Position numbers and translations under genes: made by a program. Source: DATCBF01 sp964401995 (GTDB lineage Bacteria > Actinomycetota > Thermoleophilia > Solirubrobacterales > 70-9). From it: 43,396 nucleotides of DNA. Positions 16,349 through 24,835 of this stretch are shown piece by piece (position 1 is the first letter of the stretch; each line of letters begins with the position of its first letter). Under the pieces are notes generated by a model that made no database searches, had not been told where the DNA came from, and worked only from the letters and a program-made list of their open reading frames with translations. The DNA lies in assembly GCA_964401995.1 (NCBI GenBank), contig CAYOAP010000018.1, positions 1 to 43,396 on the forward strand, in the 5' to 3' direction.

Positions 16349-17850
16349 GCGCCCGGAGCGGAGTCGTCTACTTGGTCGGAGCAGGGCCCGGGGACCCGGG
16401 GCTGATGACGGCGCGATCGCTGGCGCTGATCGCCTCAGCCGAGACGATCTTCCACGACCGCCTGATCCCCCCGGGCGCGCTCGCCGGCGCCCGCGCCGAT
16501 GCCGAGCTGGTCTACGTCGGCAAGCAGCCCGGGGTCCCATCGGTCCCCCAGGAGGAGATCGGCGAGCGCTTGATCGAGGCGGCTCGGGCCGGCAAGAGCG
16601 TCGTCCGGCTCAAGGGCGGCGACCCCTTCGTCTTCGGCCGCGGCGGCGAGGAGGGCGAAGCTCTGCGCGCCGCCGGGGTCGATTTCGAGGTCGTCCCCGG
16701 GGTGACCGCCGCGGTCGCCGCCACCGCCTACGCCGGGATCCCGGTCACCCACCGCGACGACGCCTCAGCCGTCGCCTTCGTCACCGGCCACGAGGACCCC
16801 GGCAAGGACGAGACCGCGCTCGACTGGGAGGCGCTGGCCCGCTTCCCCGGCACGCTCGTCTTCTACATGGGGGTCAAAAACCTGGAGCGCAACGCTCGGG
16901 CGCTGATCGAGGCCGGACGCGATGCCGCCGAGCCCGCCGCCGCGATCGAACGGGGGACGATGGACGGCCAGCGCACCGTCGCCGCGACCCTGGGCACGAT
17001 CGCCGCCGCGGTCGCCGAGGAGGGCGTCCGCGCCCCGGCGCTGATCGTCGTCGGAGAGGTCGTCGAGCGGCGAGAGGCGCTGGCTTGGCTGGAGCGCCGG
17101 CCTCTGCACGGCCGACGCGTCGTCGTCACCCGCGCCCGCGCCCAGGCCAGCGGCCTCGCCGCGACCCTGCGCGAGCTCGGGGCCGAGGCGATCGAGCTGC
17201 CGGCGATCCGGATCGAGCCGCGGATCGAGGCGGACGAGGTGAAGCGCGCGGTGGCGGAGATCGGCGAGTACGCGCTGATCTGCATGACCAGCCCCAATGG
17301 GGTGCGGCTGCTCTTCGAGGCGCTCGACGCAGCCGGGCTCGACTCCCGGGTGCTCGCCGGCGCCACGGTCGCGGCGATCGGACCGGGGACGGCGGGCGCC
17401 CTCGCCAAGCGGGGAATCGCCGCCGACGTCGTGCCCGAGCGCTTCGTCGCCGAGGGGCTGATCGAGGCGCTGAGCCCGGTCGAGGTCGAGGGCAAGCGGG
17501 TCCTGGTCGCCCGAGCCGCCGACGCCCGCGACGCCCTGCCGGAGTGGCTGGACGGGCGCGGCGCCAAGGTCGATGTAGTCGCCCTCTACGAGACGATCCG
17601 CGAGGAGCCAGCGCCCGCCGCGATCGACGCCGCCCAGGAAGCTGACTACATCACCTTCACCTCGTCCTCGACCGTGACAAACCTGCTCGGCGCGCTCAGC
17701 GAGCGCTTCCCCAGCGACGCCCGCATCGTCTCGATCGGCCCGGTGACCAGCGAGACCGCCCGCGAGGCCGGCCTCGCCGTCGACGTCGAAGCCGGGCGCC
17801 ATGACGTCGAGGGGCTGATCGCCGCTCTGCTCGACGACGCCGCGCGATGA
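16345..17850 (+). CDS. cobA-hemD: Uroporphyrinogen-III methyltransferase / uroporphyrinogen-III synthase fusion
   Basis: 501 residues with two enzymes. Residues 1 to about 250 are a SAM uroporphyrinogen methyltransferase (YLVGAGPGDPGLMTARSL, GGDPFVFGRGGEE, YAGIPVTHRDDASAVAFVTGH). The rest is HemD (VVVTRARAQASGLAATL, FTSSSTVTNLL, SIGPVTSETAREAG). HemD closes the ring with D-ring inversion; the methyltransferase draws product toward siroheme or cobalamin. Such fusions are common in Gram-positive bacteria. The GTG start overlaps the hemC stop (GTGA), and a long upstream frame was rejected as a shadow of hemC. Confidence 0.95.
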   Translation: MSARSGVVYLVGAGPGDPGLMTARSLALIASAETIFHDRLIPPGALAGARADAELVYVGKQPGVPSVPQEEIGERLIEAARAGKSVVRLKGGDPFVFGRGGEEGEALRAAGVDFEVVPGVTAAVAATAYAGIPVTHRDDASAVAFVTGHEDPGKDETALDWEALARFPGTLVFYMGVKNLERNARALIEAGRDAAEPAAAIERGTMDGQRTVAATLGTIAAAVAEEGVRAPALIVVGEVVERREALAWLERRPLHGRRVVVTRARAQASGLAATLRELGAEAIELPAIRIEPRIEADEVKRAVAEIGEYALICMTSPNGVRLLFEALDAAGLDSRVLAGATVAAIGPGTAGALAKRGIAADVVPERFVAEGLIEALSPVEVEGKRVLVARAADARDALPEWLDGRGAKVDVVALYETIREEPAPAAIDAAQEADYITFTSSSTVTNLLGALSERFPSDARIVSIGPVTSETAREAGLAVDVEAGRHDVEGLIAALLDDAAR

Positions 17851-18545
17851 GCTTCGGAACGCCCCACCGCCACTTCCGCTCAGTCGACTCGACCAACACC
17901 CGCGCCCGCGAGCTGGCCGCCGCGGGGGCGCCCGGAGGCACTGTCGTCACAGCCAGCGAGCAGAGCGCGGGCCGTGGACGCCAGGGACGGACCTGGACCG
18001 CGCCGCCCGCCAAAGCGCTGCTCTACTCGGCGATCCTGCGGCCCCTCGACCAGCGTCACCTGCTGCTGCCGCTCGCCGTCCCGCTCGCGGTCTGCGCGGC
18101 GGCCGAAGAGCTGCAGCCCGAAGTCGAGTGCGGCGTCAAGTGGCCCAACGACGTCTGGGTCGAAGGTCGCAAGCTGGCCGGGGTCCTGATCGAGGCCCGC
18201 CCGCAGGATGGCTGGGCGGTGATCGGCGTCGGCCTCAACCTCGCGATCGCGAGGGGGGAGTTCCCGCCCGAGCTGCGCGAGACGGCGATCTCCCTGAGCA
18301 GCGTCGACATAGGCGCTGCCACCGTCGCTCTCAACAAGCGGCTCGACGAGTGGGTCGAGGCGAGCGAGGAGAAAGTTCTTGCCGGCTGGCGCGAGCGCGA
18401 CACGCTGCGTGGGCGTGAGATCGCCTGGGAGGGCGGCTCAGGCGTCGCCGACGGAATCGACGACCGCGGATACCTTGTCGTCGCCAGCGCCGGAGGAGGA
18501 AGCGTCGTCCTTGGCGCCGGCGAGGTCCACCTGACCCGAATCTGA
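17847..18545 (+). CDS. birA: Biotin--protein ligase BirA, class I
   Basis: 232 residues consisting of the catalytic and C-terminal domains only: STNTRARELA, the biotinyl-5'-AMP loop GRGRQGRTW, KWPNDVWVEGRKLAGVLIE and GVGLNL. There is no N-terminal winged helix, so it should not act as a repressor. It attaches biotin to carboxyl carrier proteins. Its ATG overlaps the hemD stop (ATGA), tying it to the heme operon. Its last 108 bases overlap the 3' end of the convergent helicase gene. Confidence 0.95.
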   Translation: MSFGTPHRHFRSVDSTNTRARELAAAGAPGGTVVTASEQSAGRGRQGRTWTAPPAKALLYSAILRPLDQRHLLLPLAVPLAVCAAAEELQPEVECGVKWPNDVWVEGRKLAGVLIEARPQDGWAVIGVGLNLAIARGEFPPELRETAISLSSVDIGAATVALNKRLDEWVEASEEKVLAGWRERDTLRGREIAWEGGSGVADGIDDRGYLVVASAGGGSVVLGAGEVHLTRI

Positions 18546-21095
18546 CGCCGCTTCGGCTTTCGCTTTCGCCGCCGCCGATTTGGACCTGCCGCGGCGCGAC
18601 CGTTTCGGTTTGCCGTTGGCGCTGGCTTTGGCGTTGCCGCCGCCCCCTTCGCCCTGCTGGCCGCCTTTTTTGCCGCGCTTGCGACGGCGCTTGCCGCCCT
18701 TGGGGAAGTTGCGCAGCAGCTCGCGGGCAACCGCCGAAGGTTTGCGGGCCAAGCGCATCCGCGCCCCGCGCAGCACCTCTTCGCCCTCCGGCGTGTGAGA
18801 GACGGAGGCGGCGAGCAGCGAGACCGAGAGGCGGCGGTCGTGTTTGCGCGAGGCGTGGACCAGCCGTCGCGCGTTGCGGCCGTGGGCGCGGCCCGATGAG
18901 TTGACCAGCAGGCCGAGCAGCCGCTTCGTCTCCGGCCAGCGCTGCACCGCGTACTCCTCGTGCAGGTCGCGGGTGTAGGAGGCAAGCCGCCAGACCCAGG
19001 CCTGGGCCTGGTCGCGGCGGCCGATCCGTTTGTCGACCAGCGCCTGCAGCAGGGTCTTGGTCCCGGCCCGTTTGTCGTCGCGGCTCCAGGTGCCGACGAT
19101 GTCGATCGCATCGTCGAAGGCCTCGGGATCACCAAGGTCGGCGATCTCGCCCAGCGCTTTCAGTTTGAGCTGGGAGTTGCGGTTGCGCTGAACGCAGGTG
19201 AGCAGGAAGCGGCGGCGCAGTTCCTTGCTCTGGTCGTTCTGGATCATCGCCCGTGCTCGGCGCCAGCCCTGCGGGTTGACCCGCGCCCCGGCCAGCGCTG
19301 CCCAGGCATGCTGCTCTGGGTAGTCGAGATTCTCGACCGCGATCCGCCAGATCTCGCGCTCGAGGATCTCCATCCGTTTCTCCTCGACGTCGGAGACCGG
19401 CACGATCCGGCGCTCGACCCTGACCTTGCGGCCGCGGCCGCGGCGGACCGGCCCGACGACGATCGCGCCGCCGCGGTAGACGTCGCGGTCGAGCAGGCTG
19501 TGGAGGGTGACGATGGTCTCGTCGTGGGTCGTCGCCGGGTGGACGAAGTCGATCACCAGGCCGGCCTCCTTGCCGGGGGCGCGGCGGGTGACGCGGCCGA
19601 CCCGCTGCTGGTAGATCCGGCGCGAGGCGGTCGGCGCGAGGTGCATGCAGATCGTCGCCCGCGGCGAGTTCCATCCCTCGGCCAGCAGCATCGCGTTGCA
19701 GAGCACGTCGACCTGGCCGCGCTCGAAGGCGGCAAGGATCTCCGCCAGCTCACGCTTGGGAGTTTCACCGGAGACGGCGCGGGCGACAATGCCAGCGTCG
19801 TTGAAGGCTTTGGCGACGTTCTTGGCGTGCTGGACGCCGGCCGTATAGAGAACGCCGGGAACGTTGCGGAAGCGCGACTGGTAGAGGTCGGCAATCGCGG
19901 CGTTGAAGGGGCCCTGGTCGAGCAGCGCCGCCAGCTCCTCCTGGTCGAAGTCCTGGTCGACCTCGCCTTTTCGCAGCGGCACCTTGGCGATCGTCCGGAC
20001 GCCAGGCCCGGGCGGGATCCGCAGGCAGCGCAGTGGCGAGATCACGCCGCGGCGGGCGGCCTGGGCGAGGTCGAAGCGCGAGGTCTGGGTCGGGAAGAGG
20101 TCGGCAACGTGGCGGGCGATCAGGGCGCCGGTCGCGGTCATGCCGATGTAGACGGGGCCGTTCCAGTCGCGGATGCAGGCGCTGGTTTTCTCGCCTAGGG
20201 CGGTGTGCGCCTCGTCGCAGATCACGATCGAGTAGGCGTTGGAGATCCGTTTCTGGTTGCGGACGAACCACTGGTAGGTCTCGACCGTGACCGGGCCGTC
20301 GGGATCGTCGCGGCCGTCGAGCAGCGGCGGCCGCAGCCGCTCCTTGTAGCCGCGGGTGGAGATCTCGCCGATGAACTGGTCGACCAGGTTGCGGCGGTGG
20401 GTGAGGATCAGGACTCCCCCCGTGCGCGAAGCGTCGATGAAGCCGACGGCGGCGACGGTCTTGCCGGCGCCGGTCGCGTGCTCGAACCAGAAACGGCGCT
20501 CGGCGCCGGGGTCCTCGGGCGCCTCCTCGACCACCTCTTCGTCCTCTTCGGCGGCCTCTTCCCAATCCTGTGGCTCCTCGTCGGGGGCGAGCTCCTCGTC
20601 CTCGATCGGCTCCTCGCCCTCGATCTCAGGATCGGCGTCAGGGTCGGCGTCAGCGCTGGGCTCAGGGTCCTCAGCAGCCTCGGCTTCCTCGGCCTCCTCT
20701 TCGGCAGCCGCCAGCGCCTCGCCGTTGCGGCGGTCGTCGTCGGCCGCAGTCTGCTGCTCGGCCATCAGCTCGGTCAGCGTTCCGGAGAGCGCGTCGACCT
20801 GGTGCGGCGAGAGTTCGGCCCCGTCGCGCAGTTTCGGCGGTTCGACCGAGAGCAGGCGCTCAAGCCCGAGCAGCAGGGAGAAAGCGCTGCGCCACTCGAG
20901 CGACGGATCCTCGAGCCCGGCGTCGATCTCCTTGATCGCGGCGTCGAAAGCGCGGCGCCTGGCGGTCCCCGGCGCAAGCGCCTCAGGGCCCTCGCCGTCA
21001 AGCAGGAAGGGCTCGCGGGCGAACGCCGCCGCACGCTCGATATCGGCGCTTGATGGAACTGCCGTTTTCACGGCAACGTCGCTGGTCTTGGCCAT
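18438..21095 (-). CDS. DEAD/DEAH-box helicase with acidic insert and basic tail
   Basis: 885 residues of superfamily 2. A Q-motif-like LSPHQVDALSGTLTEL sits near 95-110. Walker A is ATGAGKT (about 207-213), motif II is VICDEAHTALG, motif III is GMTATG, and motif VI is YQQRVGRVTRRAPG. Between the Q-like motif and Walker A lies a stretch of about 65 residues (131-197) made almost only of Glu, Asp, Ala and Pro. The C-terminal 100 residues are first strongly basic (RRRKRGKKGG) and then acidic. Role unknown; RNA or DNA unwinding is likely. The ATG at 21095 was chosen because homology to an upstream extension is lacking. The 3' end overlaps birA. Confidence 0.85.
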   Translation of the reverse strand: MAKTSDVAVKTAVPSSADIERAAAFAREPFLLDGEGPEALAPGTARRRAFDAAIKEIDAGLEDPSLEWRSAFSLLLGLERLLSVEPPKLRDGAELSPHQVDALSGTLTELMAEQQTAADDDRRNGEALAAAEEEAEEAEAAEDPEPSADADPDADPEIEGEEPIEDEELAPDEEPQDWEEAAEEDEEVVEEAPEDPGAERRFWFEHATGAGKTVAAVGFIDASRTGGVLILTHRRNLVDQFIGEISTRGYKERLRPPLLDGRDDPDGPVTVETYQWFVRNQKRISNAYSIVICDEAHTALGEKTSACIRDWNGPVYIGMTATGALIARHVADLFPTQTSRFDLAQAARRGVISPLRCLRIPPGPGVRTIAKVPLRKGEVDQDFDQEELAALLDQGPFNAAIADLYQSRFRNVPGVLYTAGVQHAKNVAKAFNDAGIVARAVSGETPKRELAEILAAFERGQVDVLCNAMLLAEGWNSPRATICMHLAPTASRRIYQQRVGRVTRRAPGKEAGLVIDFVHPATTHDETIVTLHSLLDRDVYRGGAIVVGPVRRGRGRKVRVERRIVPVSDVEEKRMEILEREIWRIAVENLDYPEQHAWAALAGARVNPQGWRRARAMIQNDQSKELRRRFLLTCVQRNRNSQLKLKALGEIADLGDPEAFDDAIDIVGTWSRDDKRAGTKTLLQALVDKRIGRRDQAQAWVWRLASYTRDLHEEYAVQRWPETKRLLGLLVNSSGRAHGRNARRLVHASRKHDRRLSVSLLAASVSHTPEGEEVLRGARMRLARKPSAVARELLRNFPKGGKRRRKRGKKGGQQGEGGGGNAKASANGKPKRSRRGRSKSAAAKAKAEAASDSGQVDLAGAKDDASSSGAGDDKVSAVVDSVGDA

Positions 21096-21231
21096 AGAAA
21101 GGCTTCTGGGTCTGTCCCCGCCAGGACGAAAGACGTGCGGCCGGGACAAATGGGTGAGGATGCCGAAGGTCCGTTTACCTTCCCCCGGCGATCTCATGCG
21201 GCCCGCCCCAAGCGGACCGAACGACATCTAT

Positions 21232-21237
21232 TGTAAT
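21232..21237 (+). promoter_or_regulatory. -10 element for the TlpA-like gene
   Basis: TGTAAT followed by seven bases and the GTG at 21245, the leaderless pattern. Confidence 0.5.
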
Positions 21238-21244
21238 CACCGAA

Positions 21245-21823
21245 GTGGCGTCTTCGGTACGAAACCTCACATTTGTGTTTTTGGCGGCTGTGTTCGTGGT
21301 CTTAGCCACAGGCGGCTGCGGCGCTTCCGGCTCGGGCGGCGGCCAGGGCGGCAAGCACCCCGACTACGCCAAGGCGCTGGCCGGATCGCCACCCGCGCTG
21401 GCAGCTCTCCATGCCCAGGCGGACAAGCTGCTGCCGGGCGGCGCCGACGCCTACGAAAAGCGGATCGCGGCGCTCAAAGGCCACCCGGTCGTGGTCAACG
21501 TCTGGGCCTCCTGGTGCGGCCCCTGCCGCTATGAGTTCCCGTCCCTGCAGAGGCTCTCGGCCCGCTACGGCAAGCAGGTCGCCTTCCTCGGCGTCAACTA
21601 CGAAGACTCGGAAAGCAACGCCGGCGAATTCCTCGCCGAAGACCCGATCTCCTACCCCAGCTACAGCGACCCCGACAAGAAGATCGGCGGCGCCCTGGGA
21701 GTCTCCGGCCTTCCCGACACCGCCTTCTACGACCGCGAGGGCAAGCTCGTTTTCTTCAAGCAGGGAGTCTACGCCAGCGAAGCCGACCTGCGGGCGGACA
21801 TCCAGCACTACGCTTTGGGGTGA
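21245..21823 (+). CDS. TlpA/ResA-like thiol-disulfide lipoprotein
   Basis: 192 residues. A signal peptide ends in the lipobox LATGGC (Cys about 25). The thioredoxin fold carries WASWCGPCRYEFP (Cys 91 and 94) and the cis-proline segment VSGLPDTAFYD. TlpA/ResA/CcmG proteins reduce disulfides outside the membrane, often those of apocytochrome c, which would fit the ccm genes 8 kb away; that link is inference. GTG start with a leaderless-type promoter. It is followed after 7 bases by the NfeD-like gene. Confidence 0.9.
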   Translation: MASSVRNLTFVFLAAVFVVLATGGCGASGSGGGQGGKHPDYAKALAGSPPALAALHAQADKLLPGGADAYEKRIAALKGHPVVVNVWASWCGPCRYEFPSLQRLSARYGKQVAFLGVNYEDSESNAGEFLAEDPISYPSYSDPDKKIGGALGVSGLPDTAFYDREGKLVFFKQGVYASEADLRADIQHYALG

Positions 21824-21830
21824 TGCCGCG

Positions 21831-22289
21831 ATGACCGTGACGATCGTCCTGCTGCTGGCCTTGGCGCTCGGCTTGCTCGTCGCCGAGGCGCACGTGCCGA
21901 GCGGCGTCCTCGGCGCGATCGGGATCGCCGCCTTCGTCGCCGCCGGCGTCCTCTACCGCGAACAGGGCCACGACCTGCCGATCGCCGTGATCGTGGTCGC
22001 GGCGCTGGCGCTTGCCGCGATCGTCTGGGTCGTCGCCCGCAAAGTGCTCGCCGCCTACCGCGACGAGCCGGTGCGGACCGGCTACGAGGAGCTGGCCGGG
22101 ACCATCGCCGAGGTCCGCTCGCCGCTCGACCCGGTCGGGCAGGTCTTCGCCCAGGGGACGATCTGGCGGGCCCAGATGCGCAGCGGCGCTGCCGCGGTCC
22201 CGGTGGGGGGTAGAGTCAGGATCGAGTCGGTCGACGGCCTGACGCTGTTGGTTGGCCCCGACGCAGAAACCGAAGAGGGAGCGCGCTAG
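21831..22289 (+). CDS. NfeD-like membrane protein
   Basis: 152 residues. Two or three membrane helices (IVLLLALALGLLVAEA, VLGAIGIAAFVAAGVLY, AVIVVAALALAAIVWVV) precede a small OB-fold NfeD domain (TGYEELAGTIAEVRSPLDPVGQVFAQGTIWRAQ ending VRIESVDGLTLLV, split here over two stretches). NfeD proteins pair with SPFH proteins encoded next door, as here, and help organise membrane domains. The short form lacks the ClpP-like protease. Its stop TAG shares a base with the GTG of the next gene. Confidence 0.85.
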   Translation: MTVTIVLLLALALGLLVAEAHVPSGVLGAIGIAAFVAAGVLYREQGHDLPIAVIVVAALALAAIVWVVARKVLAAYRDEPVRTGYEELAGTIAEVRSPLDPVGQVFAQGTIWRAQMRSGAAAVPVGGRVRIESVDGLTLLVGPDAETEEGAR

Positions 22290-23146
22290 TGGGAGCCGTA
22301 ATCGGAGTCATCATCGTCCTCGCCTTCATCGGCGTGATCGTGGTCGGATCGTCGGTGCGGGTGCTGCGCGAGTACGAGCGCGGCGTCATCTTCCGCCTCG
22401 GCCGGCTGATCGCCCAGAAGGGGCCGGGCCTGATCCTGCTGATCCCGCTGATCGATCGCATGGTCAAGGTCGACCTGCGAACGGTCACCCTCAACATCCC
22501 GCCGCAGGAGGTGATCACCCGCGACAACGTCCCCGCCGGCGTCAACGCTGTGGCTTACTTCCGCGTGATCGACTCGCGCAAAGCGATCGTCGAGGTCGAA
22601 AACTATTTGCTCGCCACCTCCCAGATCTCGCAGACGGCGCTGCGCTCGGTGCTGGGCAAGGCCGAGTTCGACCAGCTCCTCTCCGAGCGCGAGCGGCTCA
22701 ACGAGGAGCTGCAGAAGATCATCGACGAGTCGACTGAGCCCTGGGGCGTGAAGGTGACCGCGGTCGAGATCAAGGACGTCGAGATTCCGGAACAGATGCA
22801 GCGGGCGATCGCCCGCCAGGCCGAGGCCGAGCGCGAGCGCCGGGCCAAGATCATCAACTCCGAAGGCGAGTACCAGGCGGCGCAGAAGCTCACCGACGCC
22901 GCCGACATCATCAGCACCAACCCGGCCTCGCTGCAGCTCCGCTACCTGCAGACTCTGCTCGAAATCGGCAGCAACCAGAACACGACCGTCGTCTTCCCGC
23001 TGCCGATGGACATGCTTGAGCCGTTCATCGGCCGCAGCGTCGGTGGCGCCAAACCGACGCCGGCGCCACGGCCTCCGAAGCCGGCGCCCGAGCCGCCCAA
23101 ACCCGTCGACCCCGACGCAGGCGACCTTCCCCCCTCCCGCTCCTGA
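22289..23146 (+). CDS. SPFH/band 7 protein (slipin/stomatin type)
   Basis: 285 residues. One N-terminal membrane helix is followed by VLREYERGVIFRLGRL, GPGLILLIPLIDRM and PPQEVITRDNVPAGVNAVAYFRV (in segments), the hallmark of slipins. A coiled coil with AIARQAEAERERRAKIINSEGE follows, then a proline-rich C-terminus (TPAPRPPKPAPEPP). These proteins oligomerise into membrane scaffolds with NfeD partners. Translationally coupled to nfeD by a TAGTG junction; its own stop overlaps the likely start of galT (CTGA). Confidence 0.92.
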   Translation: MGAVIGVIIVLAFIGVIVVGSSVRVLREYERGVIFRLGRLIAQKGPGLILLIPLIDRMVKVDLRTVTLNIPPQEVITRDNVPAGVNAVAYFRVIDSRKAIVEVENYLLATSQISQTALRSVLGKAEFDQLLSERERLNEELQKIIDESTEPWGVKVTAVEIKDVEIPEQMQRAIARQAEAERERRAKIINSEGEYQAAQKLTDAADIISTNPASLQLRYLQTLLEIGSNQNTTVVFPLPMDMLEPFIGRSVGGAKPTPAPRPPKPAPEPPKPVDPDAGDLPPSRS

Positions 23147-24198
23147 GCGCGCCCGAGATACGCATCGACCAGCTCAGCGGGCTGAGGACGATCCTCGCCC
23201 CCGGGCGGGCCGACCGCCCGGAGGGCTTCTCCGCCCGCGCCAGCGAGCCCAAGGGCCCGGAGAACTGCCCCTTCTGCGAGGGCCGCGAGGACCGCACTCC
23301 GCCCGAGCTCTTCGCCCTGCGCGAGGGCGGCGGCGAGGCCGACACGCCGGGCTGGACGACGCGGGTGGTGCCGAACCTCTATCCCGCCCTGGGCGAGGCG
23401 GACGGCGGCGGGAAAGAGGGCGGCACCGCCTCGGAAGCTGGCGCCTTCTCCAGCAGCGGCGACCCCTTGCTTGCCTCACGCCGCGCCGGCGAGCCCGACC
23501 TCTTCTCGACCCGGCCGGCGGCCGGCGCCCATGAGGTGATCATCAACTCCCCCGAGCACGTGACCGCGATGGCCGAGCTCAGCGAGGACGGGTTCGCGGC
23601 GGCGATCGCGACCTGGCGCGAGCGCATGCGAGCCCATGCCGACGCCGCCTACGTCCAGGTGATCGTCAACGAGGGCGGCGGCGCCGGGGCCTCGCTTGAG
23701 CACTCCCACGCCCAGCTCTACGCGCTTCCCTTCGTGCCGGCGGCGGTCGCCCGCGAGCGCGAGCGCTTCGGCGCCTACAGCGAACGGACCGCGGGCGGCG
23801 GCCTGCTCAGCGACGTCCTGGTCGAGGAGGTGCGGCGCAGGGAGCGGCTGGTCGCGATTGACGACGAGGCGGCGCTGATCTGCCCCTGGGCCTCGCGCTC
23901 GCCCTTCGAGCTGCGGGTTGTGCCGCGAGCCGAGGCCGCGAGCTTCGGCGAGGACGGGACGGGCGCGGCGATGATCCGCACCGCGATGCGCGCCCTGGCC
24001 AAGCGCTTCGACGGCCCGCCCGAGCTGAACCTCTGGGTCCGCACCGCGCCGCGCGGGGCCGAGGACTTTCACTGGCACGTCGACATCGCCCCCCGGCTCA
24101 CGGTCAAGGCGGGCTTCGAGCTCGGCACCGGGGTCGACATCAACGTCTATCCGCCGGAGCGGGCGGCGGCGGACCTGCGCGAATCGCTCGAGGGCTAG
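23143..24198 (+). CDS. galT: Galactose-1-phosphate uridylyltransferase, apparent CTG start
   Basis: 351 residues if read from CTG at 23143. The family N-terminus (APEIRIDQLSGLRTILAPGR) begins two codons after that CTG, and no ATG, GTG or TTG occurs in frame until 23365, which would delete about 74 conserved residues including the zinc pair CPFC (about 42-45). The CTG overlaps the SPFH stop as CTGA, like the ATGA and GTGA junctions elsewhere here. The active site is GASLEHSHAQLYALP (HxH-Q, His about 187 and 189); FHWHVDIAPR lies near the C-terminus. It transfers UMP between UDP-glucose and galactose-1-phosphate; other hexose-1-phosphates are possible. Confidence 0.88.
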   Translation: MSAPEIRIDQLSGLRTILAPGRADRPEGFSARASEPKGPENCPFCEGREDRTPPELFALREGGGEADTPGWTTRVVPNLYPALGEADGGGKEGGTASEAGAFSSSGDPLLASRRAGEPDLFSTRPAAGAHEVIINSPEHVTAMAELSEDGFAAAIATWRERMRAHADAAYVQVIVNEGGGAGASLEHSHAQLYALPFVPAAVARERERFGAYSERTAGGGLLSDVLVEEVRRRERLVAIDDEAALICPWASRSPFELRVVPRAEAASFGEDGTGAAMIRTAMRALAKRFDGPPELNLWVRTAPRGAEDFHWHVDIAPRLTVKAGFELGTGVDINVYPPERAAADLRESLEG

Positions 24199-24201
24199 GC
24201 T
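24196..24201 (+). promoter_or_regulatory. -10 element overlapping the galT stop codon
   Basis: TAGGCT, whose TAG is the galT stop, followed by seven bases and the GTG at 24209. Confidence 0.5.
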
Positions 24202-24208
24202 GGCGACC

Positions 24209-24835
24209 GTGCCGCCCAACCCGCGACCGATTCCGCGCTTCATCGCCGACAGCACCCAGGAGGGGATCCCCCACGGGCGCTTCGCCGAGCGCCTGACCGA
24301 GGAGTTTCGGAAAGCCTGCGAGGGGATCGAGGATCTTCCCGACGGGGTCGAGGTTCCGCCGCAGGCCGACTGGTTCCCGGAGCGGGCCTGGGGCGGGCGG
24401 GTCTGGGTGCCCTGCACCGCCCACGCCGACGGGCCGGAGGGGACGGTGGAGCTGTTCGGCCACGTCTCCTACGTCCAGCACGACGAGGGCGAGCCGACCG
24501 ACTTCCAGGCCCAGGCCGACTTCACCGACGTCCTCGCCGAGGACAACCCCGACTGGCGGATCGACCTCAACGACGACGTGATCGGCCGCTGGCGGGGAGA
24601 GAACGGCCGCGCCGGCAAGGTCACCCTCGTCTGGGGCCGGCCGCTCGTGCGCGGCGCCGTCGCCGCCACCGCCGAGCTCGACGCCGAGACCGTCGACCAG
24701 GAAGCAATCTCCAACGACCGCTTCACCCTGCTCGCCCTCGACGCCCTCGAGGCCTACGGCGACGACATCTTCATGGAGGTCAAGCTCTGGAGCCGCCGTG
24801 CCCAGGAGCTTGCCTCCGAGAGCCTCTACTCCTAG
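24209..24835 (+). CDS. Protein of unknown function
   Basis: A 208-residue soluble acidic protein with no signal peptide or membrane segment. Noticeable parts are IPRFIADSTQEGIPHGRFAERL at the start, GGRVWVPCTAHADGPEG, VELFGHVSYV, and a C-terminal FTLLALDALEAYGDDIFMEV (all within longer text). The GTG start is supported by the -10 seven bases upstream. I do not recognise a family. It ends in a CTAG palindrome that also supplies the stop of the convergent vapC. Confidence 0.7.
   Translation: MPPNPRPIPRFIADSTQEGIPHGRFAERLTEEFRKACEGIEDLPDGVEVPPQADWFPERAWGGRVWVPCTAHADGPEGTVELFGHVSYVQHDEGEPTDFQAQADFTDVLAEDNPDWRIDLNDDVIGRWRGENGRAGKVTLVWGRPLVRGAVAATAELDAETVDQEAISNDRFTLLALDALEAYGDDIFMEVKLWSRRAQELASESLYS

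Noticed and set aside
23365..24198. galT starting at GTG 23365
   Set aside because: It would remove about 74 conserved N-terminal residues, including CPFC.
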